Made by a program: the position numbers and the translations under genes. A model generated the notes under the pieces. The model was not told the origin of the DNA, made no database searches, and was given only the letters and a program-made list of their open reading frames with translations. Below, in pieces: positions 1 through 10,601 of a stretch of DNA of 64,000 bases (position 1 is its first letter; each line of letters begins with the position of its first letter). The stretch comes from Ahniella sp. (GTDB lineage Bacteria > Pseudomonadota > Gammaproteobacteria > Xanthomonadales > Ahniellaceae): NCBI GenBank assembly GCA_016712105.1, contig JADJRU010000001.1:62001-126000 (forward strand). Reading direction: 5' to 3'.

Positions 1-2812
1 TCAGAACGCGTTGCGAGGCGCTTGCGGAGATCCGCCAATTGCGCGGTGATCCCGGCAAAACTTTCAATGGTGCGCAGGCTGCGATCGAGCAAGGCGATGG
101 TGTTGCGTCCAAAGGCGAAGTTGGCCTGCAGGTCTTCCGCCGGCAAAGTCGTGCGCGGATCGGCCACCACTTGCAGCGTCCCCTCGCTGATTCGTGTGCC
201 CTGGATCAGGCGCAGGCGATACGCACCCGGCACGAGCAAGGGGCCCGATTCAGGATTACCCATATCGAGTTTGGCGCCGATCCGGCGTGCACCCTGGGCG
301 CGAAGATCATAGGCAATCCGGTTCAACCCCTTCGTGACAGTCAGCTCCGGTTCGGGCGCACTCATCGGCTCGTCGGGATCATCTTCGCCGTATTTCGCCG
401 GCGTGGCGATCGACGACAAAGTGCGCAACAGGCCGCCGTCCGCAGCCAACACTTCGATCTTCAGTTCCTGCTCCGGCTTGAGCGCTTCCGGCAACCAGTA
501 CGAAATCGACGCCCCATAAGGTTTGCCTTCGATTTCGCCCGGGCGCTCGAAATCCCAGCGGCCATCGAATCGTGCACGGACGCCCTCGCCCACGTACAGC
601 AGCGCGTGCTGATCCGGTGCATGCCGCAGTTGTGCGCGCAGGGTTGCCACATCATCCAGCACCCACAGCGCACGGCCTCGGGTCGCCACGATCAGGTCAC
701 CGTGTCGCGCTTCAAGATCGGTCACGGTGACGGCAGGCAGATTGAGCTTCAATTCCTGCCAGCGAACACCTTCATCACGGCTGAACCAGACGCCGCTATC
801 GGTGCCGAGATAAAGCATCCGGGCATCCTGTTCGTCCTCGCGCACCACCCACAAAGGCAAGTCCGACGGCAGGCCCTTGCCGAGCGCGGCCCAGGTCTTG
901 CCGAAATCGCGTGTACGGAACACGTAAGGCTTGCGATCGTCGAGGCGATAACGATGGGCCACCACGTAGGCGGTGCCGGCATCAAAGCGGGACGGCTCGA
1001 TCGACTCGATCGTCGCCCACTCCGGCAATCCCTTCGGCGTCACCAGGCGCCAGTCCTTGCCGCCGTTGTCGGTGACATGCACCAGACCATCATCACTGCC
1101 GACCCAGATCAACCCTGCCTGCAACGGAGACTCGGCAATCGAGAACACGGTGTTGTACGTCTCGACGCCGGTGATGTCGCCAGTGATCGGTCCGCCACTC
1201 CATTCCTGCTTGCTGCGATCGTTGCGGGTCAGATCCGGTGAAATGGCCTGCCAGGATTGCCCTTGGTCGTCACTCTGGAATACCACCTCGGCGCCGTGAT
1301 AAAGCCGCCCGGCATGGTGCGGCGAATCGGCGATCGGCGCGGTCCACTGGTATCGGTGTTTCAGATCCTTCGGTTTGATCCCCGACGGATTGGCCGGCCA
1401 CGCCGTGACCATCCGGTACTGTCCGGTGCCTTCGACATAGTGGGAAATGTAGCCGCCGTATTCGCCGGCATAGATATGGCCAGGACGCTTGCGGTCGTAG
1501 ACAAAATCACCCGCCTCGCCACCGCCGACAAAACTCCAGTCGCCGAGGTTGCAGCCAGTGTTGTGCCAGCAGTCGTTCGGCCCGGAAGCCGTGCCCCAAT
1601 CCTGGATCGTTCCACCGACATGATACGGCACCCGATCATCCACATCGATGTTGTAGAACTGCGCGAGCGCCAAGGGCGGATTGGACCAGGTGGCGCCACC
1701 ATCGTGGCTGATGTCGATACCGCCATCGTTGCCGCTGTAGACATGGCTCGGGTCGGCCGGATCGATCCAGATGTCGTGGTGGTCGCCGTGGTACGGCCCA
1801 TCCACCTGCTGGAACGACTTGCCGCCATCAATCGAGCGCAACAAGGGCACCTGCGGCACCCAGACGACATCCGGATCAAACGGATCAACCGTCAGCACGG
1901 TGTAATACCAGGCGCGCTGGCGCAACACGGCATGACCATTGATGCGCTTGAAGGTCTTGCCCGCGTCGTCGGACCGGAACAGTCCGCCCTCCTTCGCTTC
2001 GATCAATGCATAGACGCGACTGGAATCACTCGGCGCAATGGCCACCCCGACCTTGCCCCAATCACCTTCCGGCAACCCGCTGCCGGTGAGCTGTTTCCAG
2101 GTCGTGCCGCCATCGTCGGAACGATACAGACCGCTGCCCGGTCCGCCACTCGTTGCCGTCCAGGGCGTGCGGCGGAACTGCCACAACCCGGCAAACACGA
2201 TGCGCGGATTGTTGGGGTCGATCGCGACGACCGACGCACCGGTATCAGCGTCCTTGTAGAGCACACGCTCCCACGATTCGCCGCCGTCCTGAGTCCGATA
2301 GATGCCGCGATCCTCGTTTGGTCCGAACGGCGAACCGAGCACGGCTGCAAACGCGATGTCGGAATTGCCCGGATCAACGACCATCTCGCCAATCTGTCCG
2401 TAGGTTTTCCAGACGTGTTTCCAGCTTGCACCGGCATCCGTCGATCGCCAGATGCCCAGGCCGATGGCGACGTTGCCGCGTGGATTCCCTTCGCCGCCGC
2501 CGACATAGATCACGTTCGGATCGGATGGCGCGATCGCGATCGAACCGATCGATTGCGAAGACTGGTCGTCGAAGATGGAATCGAAGGTTCGCCCACCATC
2601 GGTGGACTTCCACACGCCGCTTTGTGCCGCAGCGAAATAGATCGTCGAGGATCGTCCGGCACCCCGGCCACGGCCGTCAGACGACCGCCCACGGCGGGCC
2701 CGATCGATCGGTACGACAATGCGCCGAATGGTTTCTCCGCTTCTTTGGCTTCGACTGCGGTGTGGGCCACCACACTCAGGAGAATTCCGGCAAGTCCAGT
2801 GAAAAATCGCAT
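1..2812 (-). CDS. Exported BNR/VPS10 (sortilin-like) repeat protein, frameshifted, 3' end outside window
   Basis: The minus strand encodes a long protein full of Asp-box/BNR blades (forms such as SxDGGxTW and STDAGASW recur throughout), the pattern of VPS10/sortilin-like beta-propellers in exported bacterial proteins related to glycoside-hydrolase propellers. The start at 2812 is an ATG preceded by a GGGA-type ribosome site and gives a signal peptide (MRFFTGLAGILLSVVAHTAV) followed by the family's usual 'LSYRSIGPA..GGR' opening. At about 2645-2655 the frame breaks: after VPDDP the expected continuation (TIYFAAAQSGVWKSTDGG) is read one base out, so one base seems to be missing. Downstream of this the frame stays open to base 1, so the C-terminus lies outside. 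The substrate is unknown. It is divergent from the TPR gene at 2997. The family assignment is fairly sure, the function is not. Confidence 0.75.
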
Positions 2813-2962
2813 GAGTGTCCCGCTCCCGAGTGTTGATCTCTCCGACCTTAGCCCGAACACCCGAGCACGGGCAATGGCCGGCACTCGCCGCGACGCAGAT
2901 GCTTACAAGTCCTCTGCCGCGCGCCTCTTCTCTTGATCAGTCGCCGCTGCAACCGAATTGCC

Positions 2963-2968
2963 TATAAT
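2963..2968 (+). promoter_or_regulatory. Candidate -10 box upstream of the TPR gene
   Basis: A perfect TATAAT sits 28 bases before the ATG at 2997 in the divergent intergenic gap. I see no convincing -35 hexamer at 16-18 bases spacing (TTGATC at 2933-2938 is too far), so this is only a candidate. Confidence 0.3.
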
Positions 2969-2996
2969 CACCCGCCCGATACCGCGTGACCACATC

Positions 2997-5309
2997 ATGT
3001 CTTTCTGGAACGAACTTCGAAAGCGACGGGTCCCGCACTTGCTCCTTGCCTCCGCCGGGACCGTTTGGGCCTTGACCGAGGTGGTGCAGTTTTCGGTACA
3101 ACGATATGGCGTCCCCGACGTCTGGGTGGATCGTGTGCTGCTGGGCGGCCTGCTCGCGCTGCCTCTGGTCGCATGGCTCACCTGGCGGATCGGTGCTGAA
3201 GGCGAGATCGTCTGGCGCCGTCGCGACGGAGCTTTCGGCATTGCGAATGTCCTTCTGGTGCTCGGCGCCGTTTGGGCCTTGCCGAATTCGAGTGTGGACC
3301 CCCCTGCACCCGCTGAAGTCGCCGTCCTTGCCGAGCCGGCCACCATTCCGCGGAAGCCCAGTCTGCTGATTGGCGCTGTACGCACCGGCGATGAAGACAC
3401 CTTGGCCCAGGATCTGGCCTTCGCACTGCCCACGCTGATCGAGACCGATCTTCAGTATGAAACCGGACTGCTGAGCAGTTCGTTTGTTTCGCTGGGCCCG
3501 CGCTCCGTGTTGGCCACGTTGGCCGCACAAGGGATCACCGACCCCCGGAAAGCCGATGCAGGCGCGTGGCGTCTGGTCGCAAAGTCGGTGCGCGTTGATG
3601 CCATGCTGGTGGGTGATTTGATCCGAGTGGGCGACGAATGGGTCCTGTCGCTCGTCCTGACTCGCTGGCAGGAGAAAGAGATCCGCGACACGTTTGAGGT
3701 CAAATCCCGACAGCCGGCGGAGCTGGTTGATCTGGCCGCCAGTGCCGTCCGCAACAAGATGCTGACCGACGCTACCAGCCTTGCTGGTGAAGACCCGTCA
3801 TTCACATCGATCAGCAGTGAACTCTGGCCGGCCTTGCTCGGTTACGCGCGGGCACGCGAAGCCCTCGAGATCCAGTCCCGTCCGGCCGAGGCACTGGCGA
3901 TGTTCGACGAGGTGCTTGCACAGGCCCCCACGTTCGCCATGGCACGCTGGTATCGATTGATGGCCCAGTATGCGCTGGGTCGATTCGATGAGATGAAACC
4001 GGCCACGGAAGCACTGACACGCCAGATCACCCAACTCCCGCTGACGACCCGTTTCCAACTGCAGATTTTCGAGGCGCGCCTGCGCAACGACCGCAACGCG
4101 GAGACCGAAGTGCTCAAACTCTGGGTCACCAGCGACCCGGCCGCTCCGGAACCGCTGTTTGCACTGGCCGAACAGGACTATCGGAACGAAGGCAGCGACA
4201 CCTCACTGGCCGCGCTGACTGAACTGGCCCGACGCGCACCGAACGTCGACCAGCTTCTGCGTGTTGCGAGCAGGCATGAAGAACGCGGTGATCCCGAGGC
4301 CGCCAGAACACTTCGGGAAGAAGCCATGAAGCGTCGGCCCACTGAGCCTGAGGCGTGGATTCGCCAGGCCCAGGCGGACGAACAGTCCGGCCGGCTTGAT
4401 GATGCCGAAGCGGCTTACCGGAAAGCGCAGGTCCTGAGCCCCAACAATCGTGTTCCCCCTTCGGGGCTGGTGCGTATTCGGTTTGCGCGCGGCGAGTACG
4501 AACAAGCCTTGGTAGACGCCACCGCACAGCGCAAACGATCGACCCATCCAGCGTCCGCGCTGGCCTCGGCGATGGAGCACGCCAATCTGCTCAATCGTCT
4601 GGGTCGCCATGCCGAAGCCCTGTCCATCCTGGAAGCTATGTACGCCGAACAGGGCGCGACGATGAGCCCGACGGATCGCGCAAGCCAACTCGATTACCCA
4701 GTGTCGGAATCGATCGCGTGGGCGCGAGGTTACGATGCAGCGAAACAATTCATCGACGAACATCTGCAGATCGCCGACCCGGCCTCACGCCAGTTTTATG
4801 CCTCTCAGTTCAAGTTCCGCGCCGCAATGGGGAAAGAAGACTTCGAAACCGCGTCCACCCTAGTGCCGGTGATCGAGGAGTCGTATCGGGCCATGGACAT
4901 TCCGATCCCCACCAGCCTGCATCGCATCTTTGCTTTCGTGGCACTCGCACGCGGCCCGATGGACACGGCGACCGTCGAGTCAATCCTGGCGACTGACGAG
5001 TTGATGGATGCCGATATCCGGAAAGGTGACATGACTGCGGAGAATCGGATTTCCCTCCGTATCATGGTGATCCCGGCACTCCTCAAAGCAGGTCGGTTGG
5101 ATATCGCCACCCCTTGGCTGGATCAGGCCATGACGCTCCGTCCGAAGGACCCGACGATGCAGGTGCTCAAGGCCGAACAGTTGCGTGCCGTCGGTGACCT
5201 CGGCACGGCGCGAACAATGCTGGAGTCGATGCGCCCCTGGATCAACAAGGCCGACGAGACGAGCCTGCTGCGGCAGCGATTCGAGCGCGTTGCGGCGGCA
5301 ATCGATTAG
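2997..5309 (+). CDS. Membrane-anchored TPR-repeat protein
   Basis: A protein of 770 residues starting MSFWNELRKRRVPHLLLASA. The ATG at 2997 is preferred over an in-frame ATG 39 bases upstream because FWNELRKR is the usual N-terminus of xanthomonad membrane TPR proteins, several of which carry adenylate-cyclase or response-regulator modules; none is seen here. Two hydrophobic segments lie within the first ~65 residues and a third near residues 82-98. A globular part follows, then tetratricopeptide-like helical repeats from roughly residue 280 to the C-terminus (for example around 'AWIRQAQADEQSGRLDDAEAAYRKAQ' split over two helices). There is no catalytic motif. It probably acts as an inner-membrane scaffold; the partner is unknown. 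The gene is followed immediately by a hairpin cluster. Confidence 0.75.
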   Translation: MSFWNELRKRRVPHLLLASAGTVWALTEVVQFSVQRYGVPDVWVDRVLLGGLLALPLVAWLTWRIGAEGEIVWRRRDGAFGIANVLLVLGAVWALPNSSVDPPAPAEVAVLAEPATIPRKPSLLIGAVRTGDEDTLAQDLAFALPTLIETDLQYETGLLSSSFVSLGPRSVLATLAAQGITDPRKADAGAWRLVAKSVRVDAMLVGDLIRVGDEWVLSLVLTRWQEKEIRDTFEVKSRQPAELVDLAASAVRNKMLTDATSLAGEDPSFTSISSELWPALLGYARAREALEIQSRPAEALAMFDEVLAQAPTFAMARWYRLMAQYALGRFDEMKPATEALTRQITQLPLTTRFQLQIFEARLRNDRNAETEVLKLWVTSDPAAPEPLFALAEQDYRNEGSDTSLAALTELARRAPNVDQLLRVASRHEERGDPEAARTLREEAMKRRPTEPEAWIRQAQADEQSGRLDDAEAAYRKAQVLSPNNRVPPSGLVRIRFARGEYEQALVDATAQRKRSTHPASALASAMEHANLLNRLGRHAEALSILEAMYAEQGATMSPTDRASQLDYPVSESIAWARGYDAAKQFIDEHLQIADPASRQFYASQFKFRAAMGKEDFETASTLVPVIEESYRAMDIPIPTSLHRIFAFVALARGPMDTATVESILATDELMDADIRKGDMTAENRISLRIMVIPALLKAGRLDIATPWLDQAMTLRPKDPTMQVLKAEQLRAVGDLGTARTMLESMRPWINKADETSLLRQRFERVAAAID

Positions 5310-5314
5310 GGAGG

Positions 5315-5461
5315 GTCTGAATAAGTCCATCCTGGACTTATTCAGACACGGCAAGTCCGGCACAGGTCCGGACTTGCCTCACGCCAATCAACGACTTGCG
5401 TCGTTGATTGCGGCGATGCATCCCTGCATCGCACGGAACCTCTGAATTATTCAGAGGTTCC
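5315..5461. repeat. Cluster of five perfect hairpins (dispersed palindromic element, copy 1)
   Basis: Five perfect inverted repeats stand side by side between convergent genes: 5315-5347 (15-bp arms, 3-nt loop), 5351-5377 (10-bp arms, 7-nt loop), 5385-5410 (11-bp arms, 4-nt loop), 5413-5432 (8-bp arms, 4-nt loop) and 5435-5461 (13-bp arms, 1-nt loop). Hairpins one and five share the CTGAAT core. The part 5351-5410 recurs inverted at 58916-58975. The array could serve as a bidirectional transcript end or as a palindromic repeat element of REP/MITE type. No poly-T run follows any stem, so classical intrinsic termination is doubtful. Confidence 0.85.
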
Positions 5462-5464
5462 TTA

Positions 5465-5574
5465 GACGACCGGTGATCGGTCGTCGTGGCGCCGCAGGCC
5501 GCAAACTTGCCCGTGTGCTTGACTGCCGGGGCGCCTCTGAGCGCCCCGTCCGGGTCTACTTCGGGCAGGCAGTC
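5465..5574. repeat. Further hairpins overlapping the 3' end of the cyanophycinase-like gene
   Basis: Continuing the palindrome cluster: 5465-5485 (8-bp arms GACGACCG/CGGTCGTC) and 5528-5547 (7-bp arms GGGGCGC/GCGCCCC), the latter enclosed by an outer stem GACTGCC (5521-5527) with GGCAGTC (5568-5574). The outer stem reaches into the last codons of the minus-strand gene ending at 5556. Confidence 0.6.
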
Positions 5575-7316
5575 GAACGACTCGACCGCAAGGTGATGGC
5601 CAGATTGGTGCGGCCAATCAATCCGTTCGGGGAACGCCAGTGTTCACTGGACGAGTCCGCACTCAGCGTGACCTGACGGTCCTTCCCGGCAGACAGACTG
5701 GTCGTGCGCCCCGGGCGAAGCGCCTGCACCGCAGCGCGCATGGCCCCGTCATCCAGGGCCGAACCGGATTTGCCGACACGCCCGGTTGCATGCCCCGTGT
5801 TCGACTGCGCGTCGAAGTCGTCCGTGCCTTCCGGCGCCGGCATCAGTTTGTCGTCCTGCCAGTTGAACAGTCGCCCTGGCACCAGATAATGCGCGCGGGC
5901 TTGAAGGCAATCGGAAGCATCGGCGGACTCGGCCGGCTGGAACAGCCATACCCCGGATCGCCCCAGTGCACTCAGTTGTATGGCGCCTTCGTCGAGTCGA
6001 ATCAACAAGGCACTGGCTTCGTCGGCCCCTGCTGCCAACCCCAAACCCGAGTCGCTCAGCACGCGCATCAGACGAATCTCTCGAGCGCGCTCGGAAAAGT
6101 GCGTGTCGAACAACATCCCGGGAACCAGACCCAAACCTCCGGCTGGCCAGACTGTCAGCGCCTGTTCCGGCACGCCGCGTTCGCAGCGTCCGGCACGCGT
6201 GCAGCCAAAGGCCGTCGGCGGCATGCGGAGTGCAGGCCCCTCCAGCGCCATGGCGCTCTCGCCGTTGCTGAGCATCGATGCCGCCGATTGCACGGCCATG
6301 CCCGCCGAAGTACCGCCGATCGCCAGACGACCTTGCTGAAAGGCCCGACGAAGCGTTTGCAGTGCAGGATTCGGCTGGTCCGCGGCATCGAAGAACGCAC
6401 GCCGCATGCGCCATTGATCTCCGCCCGCAAAAAAAATCCCATCGACCTGATCAGGCAACGACGCCAGAGCATCGGGCTCGCTGCAAAAACGTTCGTACTC
6501 CTGCACGAGGTCGGGATACACACGATCGCGTGCAGGCAGCTTCAAGTGCAGCCGTCGAGTGTGTTCCAGATCGGCACAACCTTCACCCTTGAACACGGCC
6601 GCATGAAGTGCCGCATCGATCGGCCACCAACTGACTTCCGCATCGAGCCCGGACAGAGCGGCCTGATAAAAATCGACTGCATCAAAATTGTCGACGCCCG
6701 ATGCGGTGACAAAGGCAATACGCGGACGCCCATCGGCACGTGCTGCCGAGGCGGCACGGAACGCCTTGAGGATGTCGACCCCTGCCGCGTCGACCGAACC
6801 TGTCAGATTGACGCGCTCCCGGCGGCGTTCACCATCACCACTCGCGTCGAACTCCTGTATCGCGGAGAGAACGGTTGCCTGCTCATCATCGAGCAGGAGT
6901 TTCCAGGGCACAGGGTCGCCGCGTCTGCAGGTCCGCACGCGCTCGATGCCGCCGACTTTCGACTCGATACAATGCGATTCCATGTAGGCGCGCACGTCCG
7001 ACTCTTCGACGGATCGATTGCCGAACGATTCTTTCATCGCGACCAGCAAGACACTCATTGCCGGCCGGGCGAAGTCGGCGGATTCCCGCCAAAGGATCGG
7101 ATCAGTCGCCGCAGAGATTCGGTTGTCGTCCACGCGATAACGGGATCCCGTGCGGCCATCGGCCAGACTGGACCGCACCGGTGCCTGGCACTGCCGCACG
7201 GACATGCTGGAGCAAATGCCCAATGCACCGCCGGCCAGAACCAATTCCGGCTGTGCCGCGGCGCACGGCAACATCCAAAGCGCCGGAACGGCGAGCTTCA
7301 ACAGACAACGCAGCAT
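5556..7316 (-). CDS. Exported cyanophycinase-like peptidase (family S51)
   Basis: A protein of 586 residues. The ATG at 7316 gives a signal peptide (MLRCLLKLAVPALWMLPCAAA); the frame is open further upstream to 7658 but that part looks non-coding, and no strong ribosome site marks the start. S51 hallmarks are visible: FFAGGDQ at about residues 295-301 and the nucleophile elbow GGTSAGM at about 334-340, with Ser ~337 as the likely catalytic serine. Family S51 includes cytosolic cyanophycinase CphB and exported CphE-type enzymes that cut cyanophycin to beta-Asp-Arg dipeptides. It is twice the length of CphB, with extra N-terminal material after the signal peptide, as is common in exported forms. 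It is divergent from a TonB receptor that is followed by a permease and an isoaspartyl-dipeptidase-like gene, which supports a role in beta-aspartyl peptide scavenging (inference). Confidence 0.75.
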   Translation of the reverse strand: MLRCLLKLAVPALWMLPCAAAQPELVLAGGALGICSSMSVRQCQAPVRSSLADGRTGSRYRVDDNRISAATDPILWRESADFARPAMSVLLVAMKESFGNRSVEESDVRAYMESHCIESKVGGIERVRTCRRGDPVPWKLLLDDEQATVLSAIQEFDASGDGERRRERVNLTGSVDAAGVDILKAFRAASAARADGRPRIAFVTASGVDNFDAVDFYQAALSGLDAEVSWWPIDAALHAAVFKGEGCADLEHTRRLHLKLPARDRVYPDLVQEYERFCSEPDALASLPDQVDGIFFAGGDQWRMRRAFFDAADQPNPALQTLRRAFQQGRLAIGGTSAGMAVQSAASMLSNGESAMALEGPALRMPPTAFGCTRAGRCERGVPEQALTVWPAGGLGLVPGMLFDTHFSERAREIRLMRVLSDSGLGLAAGADEASALLIRLDEGAIQLSALGRSGVWLFQPAESADASDCLQARAHYLVPGRLFNWQDDKLMPAPEGTDDFDAQSNTGHATGRVGKSGSALDDGAMRAAVQALRPGRTTSLSAGKDRQVTLSADSSSEHWRSPNGLIGRTNLAITLRSSRSTACPK

Positions 7317-7674
7317 GCAACGCTCGCTTGTAGCCAGGGGGTGTTCGAGCATAAGAACGAAACCGCGCTTCTGGCAATGCAACATCGCCGGCACTTGACG
7401 AACATCGGCTGCTGTGATGAAACTGCGCGCCGGTGAACTGACAAGCCCATGATCCTCCGCGCCTACACTGCGAACGAATACAGGTACGACCCGTTCTACC
7501 TGTCCGAATGGTTCGACGAATAATCCGTCGACCATGGTCTTCGGCCCCCTGAAGCGGGCCGCGCGCGCGTCTGCGCGCTTTCCAGTGTTCCCCATAGTGC
7601 CGCCCTGAGCAGGCCACGAGTCGCTGTCACGCGTGCTCGCGCCTTTCTGGCTGGCCATTCAATTGGAGTTGTTC

Positions 7675-10443
7675 ATGAACGCGATGAAGCCTCTCGTCGT
7701 GGCGTGCGCCATGGCGCTTGCCGTTCCTTCCCTCCAGGCCCAGGTTGGCGGCAACGCCCCGGCCGATGACGCCGAAGCCCTGGAGCAGATCGTCGTCACC
7801 GGCAGCAACCTGAAGGGTGTTGATCTTGCCGAAGCACAACCCGTCACCATCATCGATGCCGATGACATCGCTGCAAGCGGTGCCCAGACGATCACCGAGC
7901 TGATGCAGAACCTGACCCAGTCCGGCGGCGGAACCGGCAATTTCACGGCCGCCACGTCGGGCACCAAACAGGAAGACAGTCCGGCCGGCAGCGCGGGCAT
8001 TTCCCTGCGCGGCCTTGGCACGGCATCCACCCTGACACTCGTGAATGGCCGCCGCATCGCGGTGTCGTCGTTCGCGAACGGCTCCGAAAACTTCGTCGAC
8101 GTCAACGCCATTCCACTCGCCGCGGTGGATCGTGTCGAGATCCTCACAACGGGCGCGTCGGCGATCTATGGCGCCGACGCAGTTGCCGGTGTCGTGAACT
8201 TCATCCTGCGCAGCGATTTTGATGGTGTTCGCCTGTCAGTCAGCAGTGCCGACAGCACGCGCGGCACGGACGAGAGCCGACACAACGCGAATCTTGTCTG
8301 GGGCAAATCCGGCGAGCGTGCACGCGGGCTCGTCATCCTGGATATCTACCAGCGCAACGCACTCTACGATCGCGATCGTGCGATCAGTGCACGGGAACCA
8401 CGCCCGTCGCAGCAGGGCATCTTCCCGAGTTTCAACGACCTGTTTGCGCAGGAGTTCGATCTCGTTGAACGATCCTGCCCGGACGACCAACGTTTCGACG
8501 ACCGGCCCGGTTTCCCGATGGGGCGCTTCGGCGCCTATTGCGAGCTCAATCGCAACGCCTTCACCGCCACCGACCCCGAGTCCGATCGACTGGGTGCCTA
8601 CGGCACGTTCAGCCTCGACCTTGATCCGCAATGGACCTGGTTCAACGAAGTGGCGCTGCAGAAAAACAGCTCACTCGCCGATTCGGAGCCGGCTCCGTTC
8701 AGTGAAGAGGAACTGTATCTCGACCATCCCAACATGCCGGCAGAATTGCGCCAGAGACTTCTTGCGGCCGGCGTGGATCCAGACTTCCCGATCTTCGCGT
8801 GGGGGCGCTTCCCGGACGCCCGCACCATCGATGTTGAATCGCGAACCTGGCGCGTAGTCAGCGGGCTTCGCGGGTCCTTCGGTGACTGGGGCTTCGAGGC
8901 CGCCGTGAACGGCGCACGGAGCAATGCCAGTCAGGAAGCGGTGGCCGGCATTTACAACGTAGCCCGGTTTCGTGCGGCACTCCGCGGCGAACTCTGTGCG
9001 GACGGCACGACCACTTGTGCACCCGGCAGCGGGGGTCTGTACTACAACCCGTTCGGCGGCCAACTCGGCAACTCGGCGCAGGTTCTGGACCTGGTCCGCG
9101 AATCGGTCCCGCGCGACGGCAAGTCGGAGCTCTTCGGCGTCGATGCCAAGCTCACGGGCAACTGGTTGTCGACCGCGGCCGGTCCGGTCAGCTGGGCATT
9201 CGGCATCGAGTCGCGCCGCGAACAGATTGTCGACGCGCCTTCTGCATTGGCAACAGCCGACCCGGACACCGGTGAAGTCCCGGTCTACGGTTTCGGCTCA
9301 ACGGCGGTATCGGCCGAGCGTGATCAGGCGGCATTGTTCGCCGAAGCACTGGTGCCGCTGGTGGACGGCCTCGACCTGCGACTGGCCGCACGCTACGACC
9401 ACTACAGCGACTTTGGCGGCGACATCAATCCCGCGGCCAGCCTGCGCTGGCAGGCCAACGACCGATGGGTGCTGCGCGGAGGCTGGAACTCATCGTTCCG
9501 GGCCCCGTCATTGGCGCAGGTCGGCGCAGGCACCACACTCAGTTCGGGGTCCCTGCCCTGCGCCGAGGGCGGTGAGTTCTTCGACACCTTCTGCGACGGC
9601 TTCGCCGAAGACGATTTCTACCTCAGCGAGGTCTATGGCAATCCGGATCTCGAAGCGGAGACGGCCAAGGCCTGGTACCTGGGTAGTGTCTTTCAACTAG
9701 CGGAACAAACCAGTGTGTCGATCGACTACTGGAATTTCCGCCACCGTAATCTGGTCGACATCGATGCCCTCGAATTGTTCCGCCAGGCGCTGGTCGATCC
9801 GACGCTGCTCGCCCGCCGTGGGCAACTCCCTGCAGGCCAGATCGGCATTGAAACGCGCAACGGCCAGATCGGCAGCCCGATCGAAGAAGTCCATCTGAGC
9901 CTGGTCAACATCGGAACCCAGAACACCGATGGCATCGACCTGTCTTTGGAGCATGGCTGGGAAACCGATACCGCCGGCGACTTCGATTTCTTCTTCGACG
10001 CCACCTGGACCCATTCGTTCGAACGCTCCGAATCCTGCGGCGGAGACGACGCCGGATCACGCCGGGGCGTGGGCCAGTGTTCGGACGGATTACGATTGGT
10101 CGAGCGGATCGGCGAATTCCGTTATCCCGAGTGGTTGGCGAGTACGGGCGTAACGTGGACGATCGGCGCCTTGTCGAGCAAAGTCTGGGCGGACTACACC
10201 GATGGCTACTATGACGACGACCAGCGCGTCGGCGTTCCGAATGGCCGACGGATACCGTCCTGGACGACGCTCAACGCCAGCCTGAGTTACGACCTCACAC
10301 CGGAACAGTGGATCAGCCTCGGCTTGCGGAATCTGGGTGACCGCGATCCACCGCTGGCCCTGGGCTCAGCCGCCAACTTCGATCAGTTCAACCATGATTC
10401 GGTGGGGCGATTGGTGACCCTCAGTTACCAGTATCGTTTCTGA
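7675..10443 (+). CDS. TonB-dependent outer-membrane receptor
   Basis: 922 residues from the ATG at 7675, which follows a GGAG site and starts a signal peptide (MNAMKPLVVACAMALAVP...LQAQ). After a short linker comes a TonB-box-like EQIVVTG (residue ~37), then the plug domain with the typical SLRGLG, VNGRRIAVS and GADAVAGVVNFILR elements, followed by a 22-strand barrel whose features include the NSSFRAPSLAQ motif and the NPDLEAETAKAW block; it ends in an aromatic YQYRF as barrel proteins do. It belongs to the large plug/barrel group that carries peptides and other nutrients in Xanthomonadales. Its position between the exported cyanophycinase-like peptidase and a YfcC-type permease suggests uptake of the released dipeptides, but the ligand is not proven. 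Confidence 0.9.
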   Translation: MNAMKPLVVACAMALAVPSLQAQVGGNAPADDAEALEQIVVTGSNLKGVDLAEAQPVTIIDADDIAASGAQTITELMQNLTQSGGGTGNFTAATSGTKQEDSPAGSAGISLRGLGTASTLTLVNGRRIAVSSFANGSENFVDVNAIPLAAVDRVEILTTGASAIYGADAVAGVVNFILRSDFDGVRLSVSSADSTRGTDESRHNANLVWGKSGERARGLVILDIYQRNALYDRDRAISAREPRPSQQGIFPSFNDLFAQEFDLVERSCPDDQRFDDRPGFPMGRFGAYCELNRNAFTATDPESDRLGAYGTFSLDLDPQWTWFNEVALQKNSSLADSEPAPFSEEELYLDHPNMPAELRQRLLAAGVDPDFPIFAWGRFPDARTIDVESRTWRVVSGLRGSFGDWGFEAAVNGARSNASQEAVAGIYNVARFRAALRGELCADGTTTCAPGSGGLYYNPFGGQLGNSAQVLDLVRESVPRDGKSELFGVDAKLTGNWLSTAAGPVSWAFGIESRREQIVDAPSALATADPDTGEVPVYGFGSTAVSAERDQAALFAEALVPLVDGLDLRLAARYDHYSDFGGDINPAASLRWQANDRWVLRGGWNSSFRAPSLAQVGAGTTLSSGSLPCAEGGEFFDTFCDGFAEDDFYLSEVYGNPDLEAETAKAWYLGSVFQLAEQTSVSIDYWNFRHRNLVDIDALELFRQALVDPTLLARRGQLPAGQIGIETRNGQIGSPIEEVHLSLVNIGTQNTDGIDLSLEHGWETDTAGDFDFFFDATWTHSFERSESCGGDDAGSRRGVGQCSDGLRLVERIGEFRYPEWLASTGVTWTIGALSSKVWADYTDGYYDDDQRVGVPNGRRIPSWTTLNASLSYDLTPEQWISLGLRNLGDRDPPLALGSAANFDQFNHDSVGRLVTLSYQYRF

Positions 10444-10601
10444 TCGGGGCAATCATCACGGCGTCCTTGCAGGTCCGGGCGCCGTGGTGCGGTCTTGCGT
10501 TTGGCGAGGCAGTTCTGCTCGCCAAACAGGCCGGACCACAGCAACATCGGTGTAACTTCAGAATGCTCAACCGGAACATCCATTCAGATCGGATCAACCT
10601 C

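Noticed and set aside
39..2936. Two long plus-strand frames (400 and 559 codons) opposite the BNR-repeat gene
   Set aside because: They are antisense shadows; the minus strand has Asp-box repeats throughout.
5640..7436. 598-codon plus-strand frame opposite the cyanophycinase-like gene
   Set aside because: Antisense shadow without domain signatures; the minus strand carries S51 motifs and a signal peptide.
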